Of a DNA stretch of 64,000 nt, positions 1 to 12,430 are shown in pieces. The notes under the pieces were generated by a model. The model made no database searches. It worked only from the letters and a program-made list of their open reading frames with translations, and had not been told where the DNA came from. A program made the translations under genes and the position numbers. Source of the DNA: Drosophila persimilis (taxonomy: Eukaryota > Arthropoda > Insecta > Diptera > Drosophilidae); assembly GCF_003286085.1 (NCBI RefSeq), contig NW_020825288.1:4154001-4218000 (forward strand), in the 5' to 3' direction. Positions within the stretch are counted from its first letter, which is position 1, and each line of letters opens with the position of its first letter.

Positions 1-3000
1 ATCCTGACCTGGAAATGGCGGAAAAACTGGCGAAGGCTTTCCGCCAGGAGAAGGAAAAAAAGCTGCAGGAGGAACCACCGATCTTGAAGTTTATTCGGAT
101 CCACATACGCAACCTGTTTCACTTTCCACTGGCCACCCTGCTGAAGGGTGCCGTTGTCCTCACCGAGGAGATGGTGATTGAGGCAATGCCCGCAGCTTGG
201 GAGCTATTGCTGGAGACCAATCACGACACGGCCACATCGAGTGCTGCCGTATTCCTGATGGGCTCCGTGAAGGCACAGAATTTCGCCTTCGATATCATGC
301 AAAGAGCCTTGAAGCACAGGGATCCGGATATACGCATTGGCGCCATTCAGCGCTATCTGGTGCTCTGGAAGTGCCGCTTCCATGTGTGGCCTCGCATGGA
401 GGATAACGCACACGATGTTACCTTTAAGGTGCCACCGGGCGGCATTGAATTCACATTGCCGTCGCCGAAAATTGGAATCGAAAGCCTGCCGGTGGTGGAT
501 CCCCCCTGGATGCCCGTGCAGCAGACCAAAGATATGGACGTGACGCTCAACCAAGACAGACATGTGAGTGAGAAGGCTGCAGTAACACTGGGCTATGTAG
601 GAAACGGGAGGGAATCTTTTATGGCCACTAAATAATTTATTTACTTTACAGCGCTCCTTGGTCACCGCCACGAAGAGCCGCAAAATGCAGCAGACGGAGG
701 CCATACGGAATGCCCTGCGCCAGCAGCGGGACAAACAGCGAGCCGAGAGGCACAGCTTCCTCATCACCATGATACCGATCAGTCAGCAAGCCTCACATGA
801 ACCTGGCATGGAAAAATTGGAGGACCATGAGGATCAAGAGGAACTCGATGGCACACGAATGTCGTCGCACCTCCATCACTCCCATTCGCTCTTTCCCTCC
901 GTACTGTGCTCGTCCGTTATGCAGATTGTGGGCTGCCTGGACGATGCTGCCATTGGATCGGATGGTAATGCAGTCTACGAGATTGCCTACCAGGTGATTT
1001 GGGTGTGCCTTGTCGAGGAATCGGCTCTTTTCCTGCGCTATGTGTTTGAGCGCCTGACCCGCGATCGACAGGACCAGATGTTCAAGCTGCTGCGACACCT
1101 CATACGCTTTGTGCCACGTCTGCCCCAGCAGGCGGCCTTTGCCCTCTACAACTCTATCATTGGATACATCATGTTCTATGTGCGCTCGTCCAACGACCTG
1201 AAGCAGGAGCTCGTGGGATCAGCCCTTTCTGTGCTCTGGATGGTGGTGCACTCTGTCCACGGCATCATGTTCAAGGATTTGAAGCAAATTCTGCGCAAGG
1301 AGCAGTGCGATGCCTCCATTTTGCTTACCGCAAATGTGCCTGCTGCCAAGAAGATTGTGGTACACGGACCTGCTGATGACGATTACAATATACCCTCGCA
1401 ATTTCCAGTACAAGAGGATACACTGTTCTGCCAGTTGTTGAAGGAGGCCCTGGACTATTATCCCATTGATGAGAAGAATACTAGCCATTACTGTCTAGTG
1501 GATTATAAGAGCAGTAAGTTTTCATTTAATTGAAGTTGTCCAGCTCATTTTAATTTTCTTTCATTCTTGTATGCTAGGCAAAATCCTCAATCCCAATTGG
1601 TACATAAGGGACTTGTATTTTTTCAAGCGATCGCAGTATCCAGAAGTTCGTCTAATGCTAATGCGTCCCGAAGAGTCCTTCCTGGCTCTGCAGAAACAGG
1701 AGTTGTCGAAAAAGTTCGTTGAGATCGGCAAAGTGCATCTGACTTGGGCCATTCTCAAGAATGTGGACATGGTGGTGCAACGTGTTGTCTTCCTGCACGA
1801 GGAGCTAATGAAGCTGCCCTCCTTCCCTCGGAAGGCACTAGAGGTGGACCTGGATCTGCACCACGGCGGCGAGTATGGCAAGGTGCTGCTCGGCCTGGAT
1901 GTTTTGCACAAGTTTATGTGGGTTCGTCTGATAGCCCGCATGTTCGAGGCCATGGCTGGTAATTTCGCATACTCGGCGGACATACAGCTCTTCCTCAATG
2001 TGCTCTCTGGCGCCTCCATCCTCCACGCCGAGGATTCATGCATAATGCGCTATGTGATGGCTACATTCATCAACGCTGCTTTCAACTTTAAGAACATATT
2101 CTCCACGAATGGGTACTTTATGATTATGCCCACACTTCTGCAAGTTTATTCCCTCCATCAAACCAACAAACTAATCACGACGACCATCGAATACGCTGTA
2201 AAACAGTTTTACCTCCTCAACAGAAAGCCCTTCATTCTGCAAATGTTCGGCTCCGTTTCAGCCATACTCGATACGGACGAGGATGGCACCTACGGAGAGG
2301 CGCATAAGGTGCAGTCTAGCTGCCTTTTCAATTTATTGCTCAGCCTGGAGGATCCTTCACCAGATCCACTCAACATTGCGGAGCTGGTCAAGGAGCCCAA
2401 GCCCCTGAAAGCGATTGACTTTTGTTATCATGATGAAGATGACGATGTTACGGTATTGGACTGCATCACGCTCTGTGTGATGGTCGTCTCCTACTCGGCG
2501 GAGAGCACTCGTGGCTATCAAATGCTTGTGAGTACTCACTGAAGTCTCCCCAATCCTGTCTTCATTGCATTGTGTTGCTCTTTCAGATCATTCTGGAGGC
2601 CATTCTGCCTTGCTATCTGCAACAGATTCAATCGCCCAGCTACATTCCACTTCAGGGCAAGTCCGAACGCGACATCATCTTGCAATTGGCTGTGGCCATT
2701 CGCACCATGGTTCACAACTGCGAAGGCCTGGCCAAGAGCTACAATGGACCCTATCGCAATAGTCCCGAGCACAAGGGATCCTCACAACGAAACTGCAGCC
2801 GAGGACCGCCCTGTTCACCTGGTCTTGACTTTGAGGAGGAGTCGCATCCAAAGTATGTGACAGATGCTCGTACCAAGAATATGATGGATTCTGCTGAGGA
2901 TTCCGAAATGATACGCACTGAATATCGGCGACCTCGTGATGTGCTGCTTTCCGTTGTGGCGGATTTTCTAACCAAATCCACGGCCCGTCTGGCAGAGCTG

Positions 3001-5274
3001 GCAAAAAAGATGCCTGCCGACACGAAGCCTACTGAGGTCCTGGACGCCAAGTGTCACATACGTCTCGCAGACATCGCTCACTCGCTGCTAAAGGTATCAC
3101 CCTATGATCCAGAGTCGATGGCCTGTCGTGGGCTCCAACGTTACATGCAGGCTGTGCTGCCTCGGGCGGAATGGTCAAACGACACCTTGCGCAATGCTCT
3201 GGTCACTATACTACGGCGCATCGATAAGGTGTTCCTCAAAATATCGAAGAAACCATCGATTCGACGGAACACGGACTGGGAGGCGGCTGCCGGACTACTG
3301 AAAGGCATTCACGAGACGATTATCCGCCATTCCTATGTTTTGCACTGGCAGCAGATGAAGACTCTGATTAACACCGTGCAGAATCTGATCGTAAATGAGC
3401 CCGGCTCTGGCATTCCCGAGGGCGTCTCCAGTGCAGGGGCAGCGCTCATGTCTCAGAATCCGCCGGCCTTTTTCTGCTCGGCCGTGGTGCGTCTGGTGGC
3501 CCTACAGGTGGTCAGCCCCGTGGACTGTTTCTCTCTTGTCCAAATATGCGGAGGCAGCGCCGAGTTTGCCACGCAGGAAAAGGCCGAGGGATTTCTGATG
3601 CATCTGATCATGCCGCTGTGTCTGAAGGTCTGTTCGGGACGCGGCGTTTCGGATGTTGGCGAGCTGAAGATGACCGATGTAACCTTCCTGCTCACCGCCG
3701 TCCTCAATGCAATGAGTCCCCCAGCGGGACGAACGGGTCAGGCTGTGTCCCAGATCAATCGAGTCACGGGAGATCTGCGAGCCGGCTCTCTTACCTTCAC
3801 CGGCAGCCGTGATGCCAAGCGTCCAGCACGCATTTCCGGCTCTCTCTATCAAGCGGCCTTCTTGGCCCTGCGCATCGTGTGCATCTGCTTTGAGAATCGC
3901 CTGTCTACCGAGTGGCCTCGCATTGTACGGGTGATGCGGGATCTAGGCAGACGAAACGAAGCTGCTCCCGATCTATGGAGCTTCATGGAGTTCGTAGTCA
4001 CCCACCGCACGCCACTCTACATTGTTCTATTGCCATTTATTATGCATAAGGTAAGGATTAAACGTTGAAGTTTGAACGGATTGTAGCTTCCCATCTCCTA
4101 CAGATCTCACAGCCTCCCATCGGCGATCACGAGCGACACATGCAGTTCATCATTAGAGAGCGTCTGCGCGGAACACCACCACAAGGCGGCATCAAGTCCA
4201 AGGGAGCCCTGCTGCTGGAGCTGGCCAGAGAGTTGCGCGACCTGCGTGACGAACTGGAGGAGAAGCGATATGGTAAGTCTATGTGGTGGCCGCTGACAGT
4301 TTCCACACATCCGCTTATGTTTCAGTCTCCACAGATCGCGAGAGCTCCGAGCAAAAGAAGAGCGACACACCGGCGGCCACCAGTGCGGCAGATGCCCACA
4401 AGTCCCAGCAAAGACCTTCACTTATATCTATCTTCACAGGGACAACAACCGGCCAGGCCACCCACTCACATGTCTCCGCTGTACCAATCGACTCACGCAG
4501 CGGCTCCGGCGGCATCTGCACGCCCAGCGATACGTTGTCACAGCAAACACTGCACCCGCCCCGAGAGTCATTGTCCAGCAGCTCAACGGGACGAGATCCA
4601 CACACCACAACAAGCGAGAGTCAGAGCGGGGATGGAGAGGCAGGATCAGCGCCGACACTGGTTGGCGCAGCGCCCAGTGGTTCAGGCCATGGTACTTCCG
4701 GGACGGCATCTGCTTTGCCCTCGCACATGTCCCACTCTCAGTCGCTTCAGCAGCCGCCATTTAAAGCCCAGCCACCAAAGCTGCGCTTCGTTTCGTCTGT
4801 GGAATTCAGGCACTCTTCGGGAGAGACATCGACCACCCCGCTGTCGCCCGAGAGTCCTGCCGAAGATAGCTCGGGTGATCATACACGTTCACGTCTACAG
4901 CGCTCGAAGGCTGCCAGTCGCAAGACCTTCAGGCTAAAGCGCAGTCGGCTTACGCCTATGGAGCCACCAAGCATCGTAAGCCGATCCAAAATCTCTAATC
5001 CTAATCTGTAACCTTACATTAAATAATTTGAAAGGTTACATCGCTGTCCCAAGAGGAGCAACAGCCTCAGGCCCAGCCCAAGGCAATTGGTGAGATATCC
5101 TGGGACTCGGTGTCGCAGACATCCTCCACATCTGGCTACCGGGACAATAATAGCTTGCAGACGGGTCTGCTCTCGCCGGATGGCTCATTGGGCGGTCTAA
5201 CTCTGGGCCGCTCCCCATCGCAGCACTCACTTTTAATGGTGTTCGAGGGACAGGACGAAGACACACTTATTTAA
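1..5274 (+). CDS. unc80: UNC80, C-terminal 1,631 residues (5' end outside window)
   Basis: UNC80 is the very large scaffold that joins UNC79 to the NALCN sodium leak channel (narrow abdomen in flies) and supports its surface expression in neurons. The window opens inside an exon; the frame starts at base 3. Exons joined by GT-AG borders and frame: 1-563, 652-1513, 1578-2527, 2587-4050, 4104-4272, 4326-4975, 5035-5274, ending in TAA. Most of the protein is helical-repeat-like sequence without catalytic motifs. The last two exons are Ser/Thr/Pro-rich and end in GQDEDTLI. The identification rests on recognising the conserved UNC80 C-terminal half, for example the stretches around LFHFPLATLLKGAVVL and SLVTATKSRKMQQTEAIRNA. 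Introns are all under 90 bases. The gene is convergent with YL-1, only 234 bases away. Nothing looks broken. Confidence 0.9.
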
Positions 5275-5485
5275 CAATCACAGAATGGCGACCGGGCCTA
5301 CGAACTCTAGTGACTAGCGTGACTTTCAGACACACAATTAGCACGAATTTGAGATAGAATAGTACTCGTATAATATAATATATGTATGAATATGTGTTGG
5401 GTAGTTGGATGTTAAGTTTTATAGACGAATCGCTGTTTTCCAATTTGTGCCCCCTTTTGTACATGATGAATTACCTTAAAATGTT

Positions 5486-5495
5486 AATAAATAAA
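5486..5495 (+). terminator. unc80 poly(A) signal (two overlapping AATAAA)
   Basis: Two overlapping AATAAA hexamers lie 212 bases past the unc80 stop and only 14 bases before the stop codon of the convergent YL-1 gene. Cleavage 10-30 bases downstream would put the unc80 mRNA end inside the YL-1 coding exon. Confidence 0.7.
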
Positions 5496-5508
5496 CACGG
5501 TAGCCGTT

Positions 5509-6744
5509 CTATGTATCTCCGTTCTTTTTCTGAGCCGCAGACAATGTCTTCACACGATTCTCCTTTACCATCTTGCGCCACTCCAGCCACTTGGCCATCT
5601 CCGGCTGATCACTGTTGCCATTCTGTGTCTCTAGTTGCATGTAGTAGGCCTCGCGCAATATCTTAAAGGCCTGGATGCTGTAATATGGCTGTTGTGTGAC
5701 CGGATCAAAGTAGCGAGCTGGCAGTCTGGTGATGGGACAAATGCCGCTAGTGGGTTTGGGCGGAGGCTTGGGTCGGCTAATCGATTGGAACACCTTGTCG
5801 TTGAAGTCGTTCTCGATGGTGACGAATGTGCGCTCACACTTGGAGGCTGGATCGTTTGGATCATGCGGTAAGGTAGTTGCCCGAGTGGGCTTCCGCATCA
5901 CCGGCATAGTCAACGAATGGTAACGTATTGTAGCCCCATTAAAAGTGCGCTTGGTGGGGCGTGTTTTCTTTTTCTCCAATTCCATTTTCTGAAATTTCTC
6001 TACAATTATGAATGAATACTCAATTATTGTAGCTTCAGCAGATAATTTAAAGACATACCAAGGGAAAGGATGTTCTCCTCTTCGGTTATTTTTGCCTCCT
6101 CCAGGAGTTCTTCCTGTGTGGGCATGTAATCCTCAACGCGAACCTTCTTTTTCTTGCGCTTCCGTGCATCGTCCAATTCCTTGAGGCGTTTCTTTGTGGC
6201 CTGTGTTTTGATAGCCGTCGATGTGCGTATGGACTTGCGACCCGAGTCGAGAACAGTAAAGCGCGGCCGCACTCTACGTTTGACCATACCGCCTCCACCG
6301 CGCTTTTTATGCAGTGCCGGTACGGATTTTGTCTCCTTTTTGGCAGCAGGTGGCGGCTCCTGTAAGGAAAGCCTTGTTACAAAACAATATAAATGTACGA
6401 AATTTGAGGAATCGCACCTTGTAAGCCTTTGTATTGACGCCGCCTCGTTTCCGCTTCTTCTCTGTCGGCTCTTCTTGGTCGGATACCGGCTCATCCTGCT
6501 CATCAATACTGAAGTCTGAATCAACCACATCGTCCTCTTCGTCTTTTTGTCTTAAATATGGATTTGAGATGATACTATGGTCGGATGTATGCCAAGGGCG
6601 GGAGACTCACTCATATTCCTTGTCCTCTCCTTCCTCCTGGAATCCACCGTAAGTGGTTTTGTAGAAATCATCCTCCTCTTCCTCGTCCAGAAGTGTGGCT
6701 ATGCGGTTTCCAGCATTGTTGCGCCTGGCTCTCGAGGCAGCCAT
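5509..6744 (-). CDS. YL-1: YL-1 / VPS72 chromatin-remodelling subunit
   Basis: YL-1 is the H2A.Z (H2Av)-binding subunit shared by SWR1/SRCAP-type and Tip60 remodelling complexes in the nucleus. Exons on the minus strand: 6744-6611, 6550-6418, 6359-6059, 5999-5509, giving 352 residues. The start is the ATG followed by AASRARRNNAGN. The N-terminal ~90 residues are strongly acidic (LLDEEEEDDFYKTTYGGFQ and onwards), as expected for the histone-binding region. The middle is very basic (KKRLKELDDARKRKKKKVR). The C-terminus carries the YL1_C domain with CPITRLPARYFDPVTQQPYY. The last intron must use the acceptor at 6000-6001 rather than the next AG at 5989-5990, because only the former keeps frame from exon 3. 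A dispersed repeat begins 48 bases upstream of the ATG. Confidence 0.93.
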
Positions 6745-6792
6745 TTTTATATTTTACGAGATAACTTAACTTTTGAGACCTATGTGTAGCTA

Positions 6793-7138
6793 GAAATTGC
6801 CAAGTCAAAGAATAGAAGTTTGTTGTTATAGTTGTTGTCTCGTCGATGAAGTCGTGTTTTGTAAATAAAAACGAGCTTAGCCCACTTAAGCCCCCTTTAT
6901 TTAATTAGGTGAACACCTTGAGGGAAACGGCGAAAAATGGTACTGGTTGTAAATTCTTCGTGCAGATCCATTCCACCCTAACCTCCTTTTTTCAATTACA
7001 AAAACTATGACTACGATATTTTACAACTGATCTGCGCTAAATCTATTAAATATTCATTATTTTCGGTGGAATATTAAAATACCCCCTTGGTCTACAATGG
7101 GTTAATCAGTCTCCGTCAAGAATTGGAAACTATATTCC
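6793..7138 (+). repeat. Dispersed promoter-proximal repeat, copy A (upstream of YL-1)
   Basis: This ~350-bp block matches the reverse complement of 28175-28473 over nearly its whole length. Shared exact runs include GGTGAACACCTTGAGGGAAA (6908 on), TGGTACTGGTTGTAAATTCT and TCGGTGGAATATTAAAATAC. A more diverged third copy is at 12431-12645. Copy A has about 35 extra bases near 6968-6995 that copy B lacks. The AAGCCCCCTTTATTTAA end faces the YL-1 start codon. I see no ORF and no clear terminal inverted repeat, so its class is unknown. Confidence 0.85.
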
Positions 7139-7862
7139 TCGTTTTTGATATTCGATTTGATATTACTAGCTAGATAGAACCCTCAGCCCTGAATACATAA
7201 CATTATCCGAATGACGAATTAATTTTCTATATGACTAGCCAATTTTAAGTCCTCATAATACGCTGAATTCATCGATTCTTAGCATTTAATCATGGAGTTT
7301 TTATTTCACAGAAAACAAACATGAACGACGAAAATATCGAGTGAGATGGGCATGGTCATACTATTAAACATCGTATCGACGATAGAATGCCTATAATGGC
7401 CTGTGTAGAGCACCAAAAAGTCGCTTATACTCGAAAATGACGATCTGCCGCTGCGCTGCTCGAGATCTCCTACAAAAATAGGTGCATAGATTTCTCTCGC
7501 ATTCTCTCGTATTTACTTTCCCCATAGTTGGTCTGACTGGCTTGACCTGAAGTGTAAAGGCATGCGTGGTTTTAATTACTTAATTAAATTAACTAGAATA
7601 TTTCTTTTAAAAAGGGCAACTAGAAAATCTTTTATCGTCAAATGCGACTCTCTTGTAGAACATTTCTCGGAGCGAGAGCAGAGCAGCAAAAAGTTGTCTA
7701 TACCCGAACCTTTATGCTGCTGCCGGCCGCTGCTTGGTCGTTGGACCTGTTGTTGGATCAAATCTGATTGCACTTTGGACTTTCTCTGGCTTTTCGACGC
7801 GAAACGGTGACAGTGTATTTACTTTTTAAAGCAAACGGTTTAAAAATTAGCACACACCCAAC
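7139..7862. other. Intergenic region and 5' flank of the HSDL2-type gene
   Basis: AT-rich sequence between the end of repeat copy A and the next ATG. It holds no convincing ORF. The last ~60 bases (AAACGGTTTAAAAATTAGCA and on) look like a normal fly 5' UTR. No TATA box could be assigned with confidence. Confidence 0.6.
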
Positions 7863-9174
7863 ATGATCAACTCGGGAAAGCTAGCAGGGCGCACCCTCTT
7901 CATTACGGGAGCCTCGAGAGGAATCGGCAAGGAAATTGCCTTGAAGGCGGCTCGTGATGGTGCTAACATTGTGGTGGCGGCCAAGACAGCCGAGCCACAT
8001 CCAAAGCTGCCCGGCACCATTTACTCAGCGGCCGAGGAGATCGAGAAAGCCGGCGGACGGGCCCACCCCTGCATTGTCGATGTTCGCGATGAGGTCCAGG
8101 TTCGGACCGCCATTCAGGAGGCAGTGGCCAAATTCGGGGGCATCGACATTGTCGTCAACAATGTGTGTATATATGATACTACTATCTCTTAAATCAGAGG
8201 GCATATCACCACGATTTTTAATAATTTTTCAGGCTAGTGCGATCTCCCTGACCAACACACCCAATACAGATATGAAGCGGTACGACCTTATGCACAACAT
8301 TAACACCAGGGGAACCTTCTTGGTGTCCAAGGAGTGCCTGCCGTACTTGAAGAAGAGCAACCACGCCCACATACTCAACATCTCGCCACCGCTGAGCATG
8401 CTGCCAAAGTGGTTTGGTCCGCATGTGGCCTATACGATGGCCAAGTACGGCATGTCCATGTGTGTTTTGGGAATGGCAGAGGAGTTTAAAAACGATGGCA
8501 TTGCCGTCAACGCGCTCTGGCCCCGCACTGCTATTCTGACTGCTGCCATTGAAATGCTTACTGGTTCTGAATCGGCCCAGTGGTCGCGCAAGCCCGAGAT
8601 CATGGCTGATGCCGCCTATGCCATTCTGTCGAGAGAGCCCAAGCAATTTACTGGTCAATTCTTTGTCGATGATGAAGTTCTTGAAGCAGCCGGGATCAAA
8701 GATCTCAAGCGCTACGCCTGCGTGCCCGAGAACGCTGACAACCTAATGGTTGACTTCTTTGTGGAGGCCAAGGGAGCGACAACTGAAACACTAGCTGCTA
8801 CAGCTGGTGCATCCACTCCCACTGCAGGCAGTGATAGCGGCAAAATACCTCAACTGTTCCAGAAGATTGAATCTCTTCTATCTACCGAGATTGTCTCCAA
8901 GACGCAGGCCGTCTTCCAGTTCAACATTAGCGGCGCTGAGCAGGGAACCTGGTACTTGGACTTGAAAAATGGTTCAGGCTCCTGCGGCTCCGGCACACCA
9001 CCAGCCACTCCCGACGCAACGCTCACGATGAACTCGACGAACTTTTTCGACATGTTTTCGGGAAAATTAAAGGCAGCACCAGCCTACATGACTGGCAAGC
9101 TAAAGATTAGCGGAGATTTCCAGAAGGCCCTCAAGCTGGAGAAGCTCATGAAGGCGCTCAAGTCAAAGTTGTAG
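7863..9174 (+). CDS. HSDL2: Hydroxysteroid dehydrogenase-like protein 2 (SDR + SCP2), peroxisomal
   Basis: The symbol is that of the human orthologue. Exons 7863-8162 and 8233-9174 give 413 residues. Residues 15-22 are TGASRGIG, the Rossmann nucleotide-binding motif of classical short-chain dehydrogenases. The NNASA motif spans the splice junction near residue 100. The catalytic Ser (~151, NISPP) and YTMAK (Tyr167, Lys171) are all present. From about residue 305 to the end lies an SCP2 sterol-carrier domain (SKTQAVFQFNISGAEQGTWY onwards). The last three residues are SKL, a canonical PTS1 peroxisome import signal. Known family members are NADP-linked oxidoreductases tied to fatty acid metabolism; the exact substrate cannot be read from sequence. 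Domain order and length fit the family. Confidence 0.92.
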
Positions 9175-9244
9175 GAATTGCCCAATTGCATTTCATATTC
9201 CATAACTATATATTCACATTTATATCTGACCCGTGCATGTTTTC

Positions 9245-9250
9245 AATAAA
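9245..9250 (+). terminator. Poly(A) signal of the HSDL2-type gene
   Basis: AATAAA 71 bases past the stop codon, implying a very short 3' UTR. Confidence 0.7.
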
Positions 9251-9940
9251 GTCTGAACCCTATTACCTATGGTTGAGAGACCCATTTATTATTTTGAATT
9301 GCACACGTCTGGAACCGTTTTTGAATTCATTATCCATTATCTTAATACGTACAAACAAATTATTGCTCAAACTAGAAAAACATTTTTGCTGTTGATATAC
9401 TTCAATTAAACTCTAATTATCTTTTAACAAAAACAAAAGAAACCCCCGCAAACGAAAATTGAAATGGAATTTGGTCCAGATGCAATATCTTGGTTTTGGA
9501 TAGACTTTGTTTACACATATGGTTCAAATCTATTCTTAATCGATATACCCGTGAAAAAGCGATAGCGTGCCGGTGCTGACCAGTGCTGACGATTTTGCTT
9601 TTTCCCGTCAGATCGGTCGTTTTTTGAAGGCCAACTGCGGCTAATCCCGTAGAGCTAAATGAGCTAATGGAAATACTGTTAAAAACATTAAGCGTCACTT
9701 CAATAAAAACTTGTTAAAACCATTAATTAAGCAATTTTCCTGAAACTTTTCAGCTTTTTTTCAAGTTACAAACAGTATTTTTCCTGTTGAAAAGTTGGCA
9801 GCACTGGTGCTGATAGATATTTGCAAATCTATTTTCTTGCAAACATATTGTTTCTATTTTGTTCCTATCCACCCTGCATACAGTTTATAGCTGTAGGCTC
9901 TCCTTATCGTGAAGGGTGAATACTGAGCATTAGCTTCGAT
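9251..9940. other. Intergenic, no gene seen
   Basis: AT-rich spacer. The ORFs here are short and low in complexity. The segment just before 9941 is the presumed 5' UTR and promoter of the next gene; no TATA box stands out. Confidence 0.5.
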
Positions 9941-10475
9941 ATGGCGAGTTGTTCCTATAAGGTACGTCTATATGCAATTGACAGAGCGCCAACGTGTTGA
10001 TTAATCATGGCAAAAAAAACAGGAAAAGGTCGTGAGACTGGTCAAGTGCTTCTGCGGATGCAGTGACATGACCGTCGAGGAAGTGCACCGCATCTACACG
10101 CTGACAAACAGTGTCCACGAAACACTACTAGATGCCGAGGCCACAAAGCTGCTGCGCCGTTTCATGGAGCTGAGACGGTCCGGCGACAAAAACGAGGCTG
10201 AACAATATTTGGAAATCTATGAAAAGTGTGCGGAATTTCTGCAGGAGGAACAACGTACTTTTACCCAGGATGAAGTGGACGAACTCTGTGATTTGGGGCT
10301 TCCCTATGACTTGGAGCAGGATCTGTCCAAACGCATGCTCAGCGGTCAACGTACGGACATAAGTCTCGGTCTTTATCGCATCCAGGGCAAATGCCGCAAC
10401 GAGATTGAGGCCAGCAGCGACTTTCGAGATTTCCGAGACGCCATACGGGACAAGATGCGGCGAGTTCCGAAATGA
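9941..10475 (+). CDS. Small acidic/helical protein of unknown function (157 residues)
   Basis: I do not recognise this gene. Two exons, 9941-9961 and 10023-10475, join in frame to MASCSYK followed by EKVVRLVKCFCGC, 157 residues in all. The 61-base intron has a good donor (GTACGT) but an A-rich acceptor (AAAAAAAACAG), so the first exon is the less certain part. An alternative start is the in-frame ATG at 10068. The protein is rich in Glu, Asp, Arg and Leu and looks all-helical. A Cys pair (CFCGC) lies near the N-terminus. There is no signal peptide or membrane segment. The stretch FMELRRSGDKNEAEQYLEIY is faintly reminiscent of RGS-like helices, but I would not assign it. A downstream AATAAA at 10737 supports a real plus-strand transcript. 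Confidence 0.7.
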
Positions 10476-10736
10476 TATATTTGGGAAATCCACAAGCTAC
10501 AATTGGTGCTTCTTGTGTTCATATTACTACGTACATACCAAAGTCAAAATGGTACCTTTTAGAACCGCACTAAACCTCGTCGTCTATTTAGTTAGCAGTG
10601 CCTTGATGCCCTCCACAATCTCCCCATCACACTAATCTTAACTCACCCACATTTCGTGTCTTCGTGCAACGGACCGAAACGCGTCCCACAACTTCAGCGA
10701 CAAGCAATGCAATTGTGACTTGCATAAGTGCTAGCT

Positions 10737-10742
10737 AATAAA
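10737..10742 (+). terminator. Poly(A) signal of the 9941-10475 gene
   Basis: AATAAA 262 bases past the stop. It is the first clear hexamer on this strand after the ORF. Confidence 0.6.
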
Positions 10743-10816
10743 ATGCCTCATAAAAATTCGCATCACAAATAGAACAACGAACAAAGTTATCTGTTGACTT
10801 ACGAGTAAATGTATTT

Positions 10817-10822
10817 TTTATT
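10817..10822 (-). terminator. Poly(A) signal of Sce
   Basis: TTTATT on the plus strand (AATAAA on the minus strand), 110 bases past the Sce stop codon. Confidence 0.65.
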
Positions 10823-10931
10823 TAGTTTAGTTCTTTATATATTCTTGTTGAGCACTATTGCTACAAAACTATGTATATTTCTAGTTCCGAAATAAACGAC
10901 TTAATACTAAAGTGCTCTTAGAGTACCCCTC

Positions 10932-12330
10932 TTAGGTTTTCTTCCATGAGTAATACATTTCCATAGGCTTGTTCACCTGCAATTCGAGACAAAGAAGGAT
11001 ACAGATTAGCAAAAGATTCGATTATGATATACATGCTGCTTGATTGGCTACTTACCTTCCAGAACTTATCGTTGACCTGATGCAACGTCTGGTTGCCATT
11101 CAGAATGACCAACTGCTGTGGCTGGGGAGCGACATAGATGCAAAAGTTGAGCAGGCGGCACGCTTCCGGCAGATCGGCACCCAAGTCAAGGGTCAGGCGC
11201 ATGGCCAGATACTTGCTGAGATGATCCACAGTTGCATTGGCTGTGGTCTTGATGTAACGCACGCAGTTCTCCTTGAGCGCCCTAATCAATTGGTTATCGG
11301 CAGACATCTCTGTGGGATGCGGCTTGAAGACCAGTTCGATTTCATCATTGATGCCCAGTTCACCGTTGCCCTCGCCCTCCGTGTCGATGGAGTCGCCCTC
11401 TGTGCGACAATCCATCTGAGAGTCTGACTCAGACTCTTCGGACCGCTCCGAGGTCAGCACGGACATAGCACGCTTGGGCTTGGAACTGCTTGAATTGGAT
11501 GGAACTGGCGAAGGTGTGCTCCGCACTGAGGGAGGATTCGAGGCATCGTCCACCTGCATACGGTTCGCGGATGTGCTGGCGCCAGTAGTGGCCGATGAGG
11601 TGGCAGGCGCCACATTCGAGGTGCTGGTATTCGCCGAAGTTGCTGAAGTTCCAGAGTGCCCGGGATCCCGATTTTCGCGATCGATGCTGTTCGTGTTGCT
11701 GTTGCTGTCATTGGACGCTGTATCGTGGACATTTAATTGATTAGAGGCATTGCGACCCACGCCAGAACCAACAGCGCTACCCCCAACCACGCCTGCCCCA
11801 CCACCACCACCACCACCATTACCATTGCCACCGCCTCCTCCTCCGGCTCCGCCGCTGCCCTTGGTGCGGAAGCGCTGTGGTCGATTTTGAGACTGCAGCT
11901 TGATGCCCTCGTTGATCGAGTTGACCAAGGCCTGCTGGGACTGCGTTTGATTGAACTTCGCCATCACCTTCTCCTGAATGGCCTCGTACTCCTCACGACT
12001 GGGATAGATCTTCGAGATGAGCAAATCAAAGTTGGGGTCGGCGCGCAGGGAGCGCTTGGAAACGAGTTTCTTCCGGCATGTTGGGCACTCCTTGTTTCCG
12101 GACCGCAGTGCGGTCACAATGCAGTCCGAGCAGAAGCGATGCAAGCACTCCTTAGTAGTCATCGTCTTCTTCAGCATATCCAAGCAAATGGGACACATTA
12201 GCTCGCTGTGGAGACTCCGGGGGGATACTGCTATCTCCGTGCTGTCTGTGATTATCTCCTGCGGCTTGCGCTGCAGCTCGTAAAGGGATAATTCCCATGT
12301 CTTGTTTGGCGCCGGATCCAACGACGTCAT
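10932..12330 (-). CDS. Sce: Sex combs extra / dRing, PRC1 E3 ubiquitin ligase
   Basis: Sce (RING1 in vertebrates) is the catalytic RING subunit of Polycomb repressive complex 1 and places ubiquitin on the histone H2A C-terminal tail. Exons 12330-11056 and 10976-10932 give 439 residues. The short last exon encodes [14 protein letters not shown]; reading through the intron instead would give a false longer C-terminus. The C3HC4 RING lies at residues 46-85 ([20 protein letters not shown] then CSDC and CPTC). The C-terminal ~110 residues are the RAWUL domain that docks Pc/RYBP (ELVFKPHP then [20 protein letters not shown]). The middle is a Gly/Asn/Ser/Thr-rich linker, including GGGGGGNGNGGGGGGGAG. 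A diverged copy of the dispersed repeat lies 101 bases upstream of the ATG, with near-DRE TATCGAA motifs between them. Confidence 0.96.
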
Positions 12331-12430
12331 TTTTACACCAATTCTGAGGCTTTTTAATAATTTATTTTATTCTTTTCTAGAAATTTTCGCTCAATTGTTA
12401 AAACTTGATGTTATCGAAGCTATCGAAATT

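Noticed and set aside
4065-4937. 290-codon plus-strand ORF overlapping unc80
   Set aside because: It is a different frame across two unc80 exons and their introns. The unc80 frame continues cleanly on both sides.
10932-11055. Longer Sce C-terminus from reading through ([20 protein letters not shown])
   Set aside because: A GTAAGT donor and TTGCAG acceptor remove it and restore the conserved [12 protein letters not shown] end.
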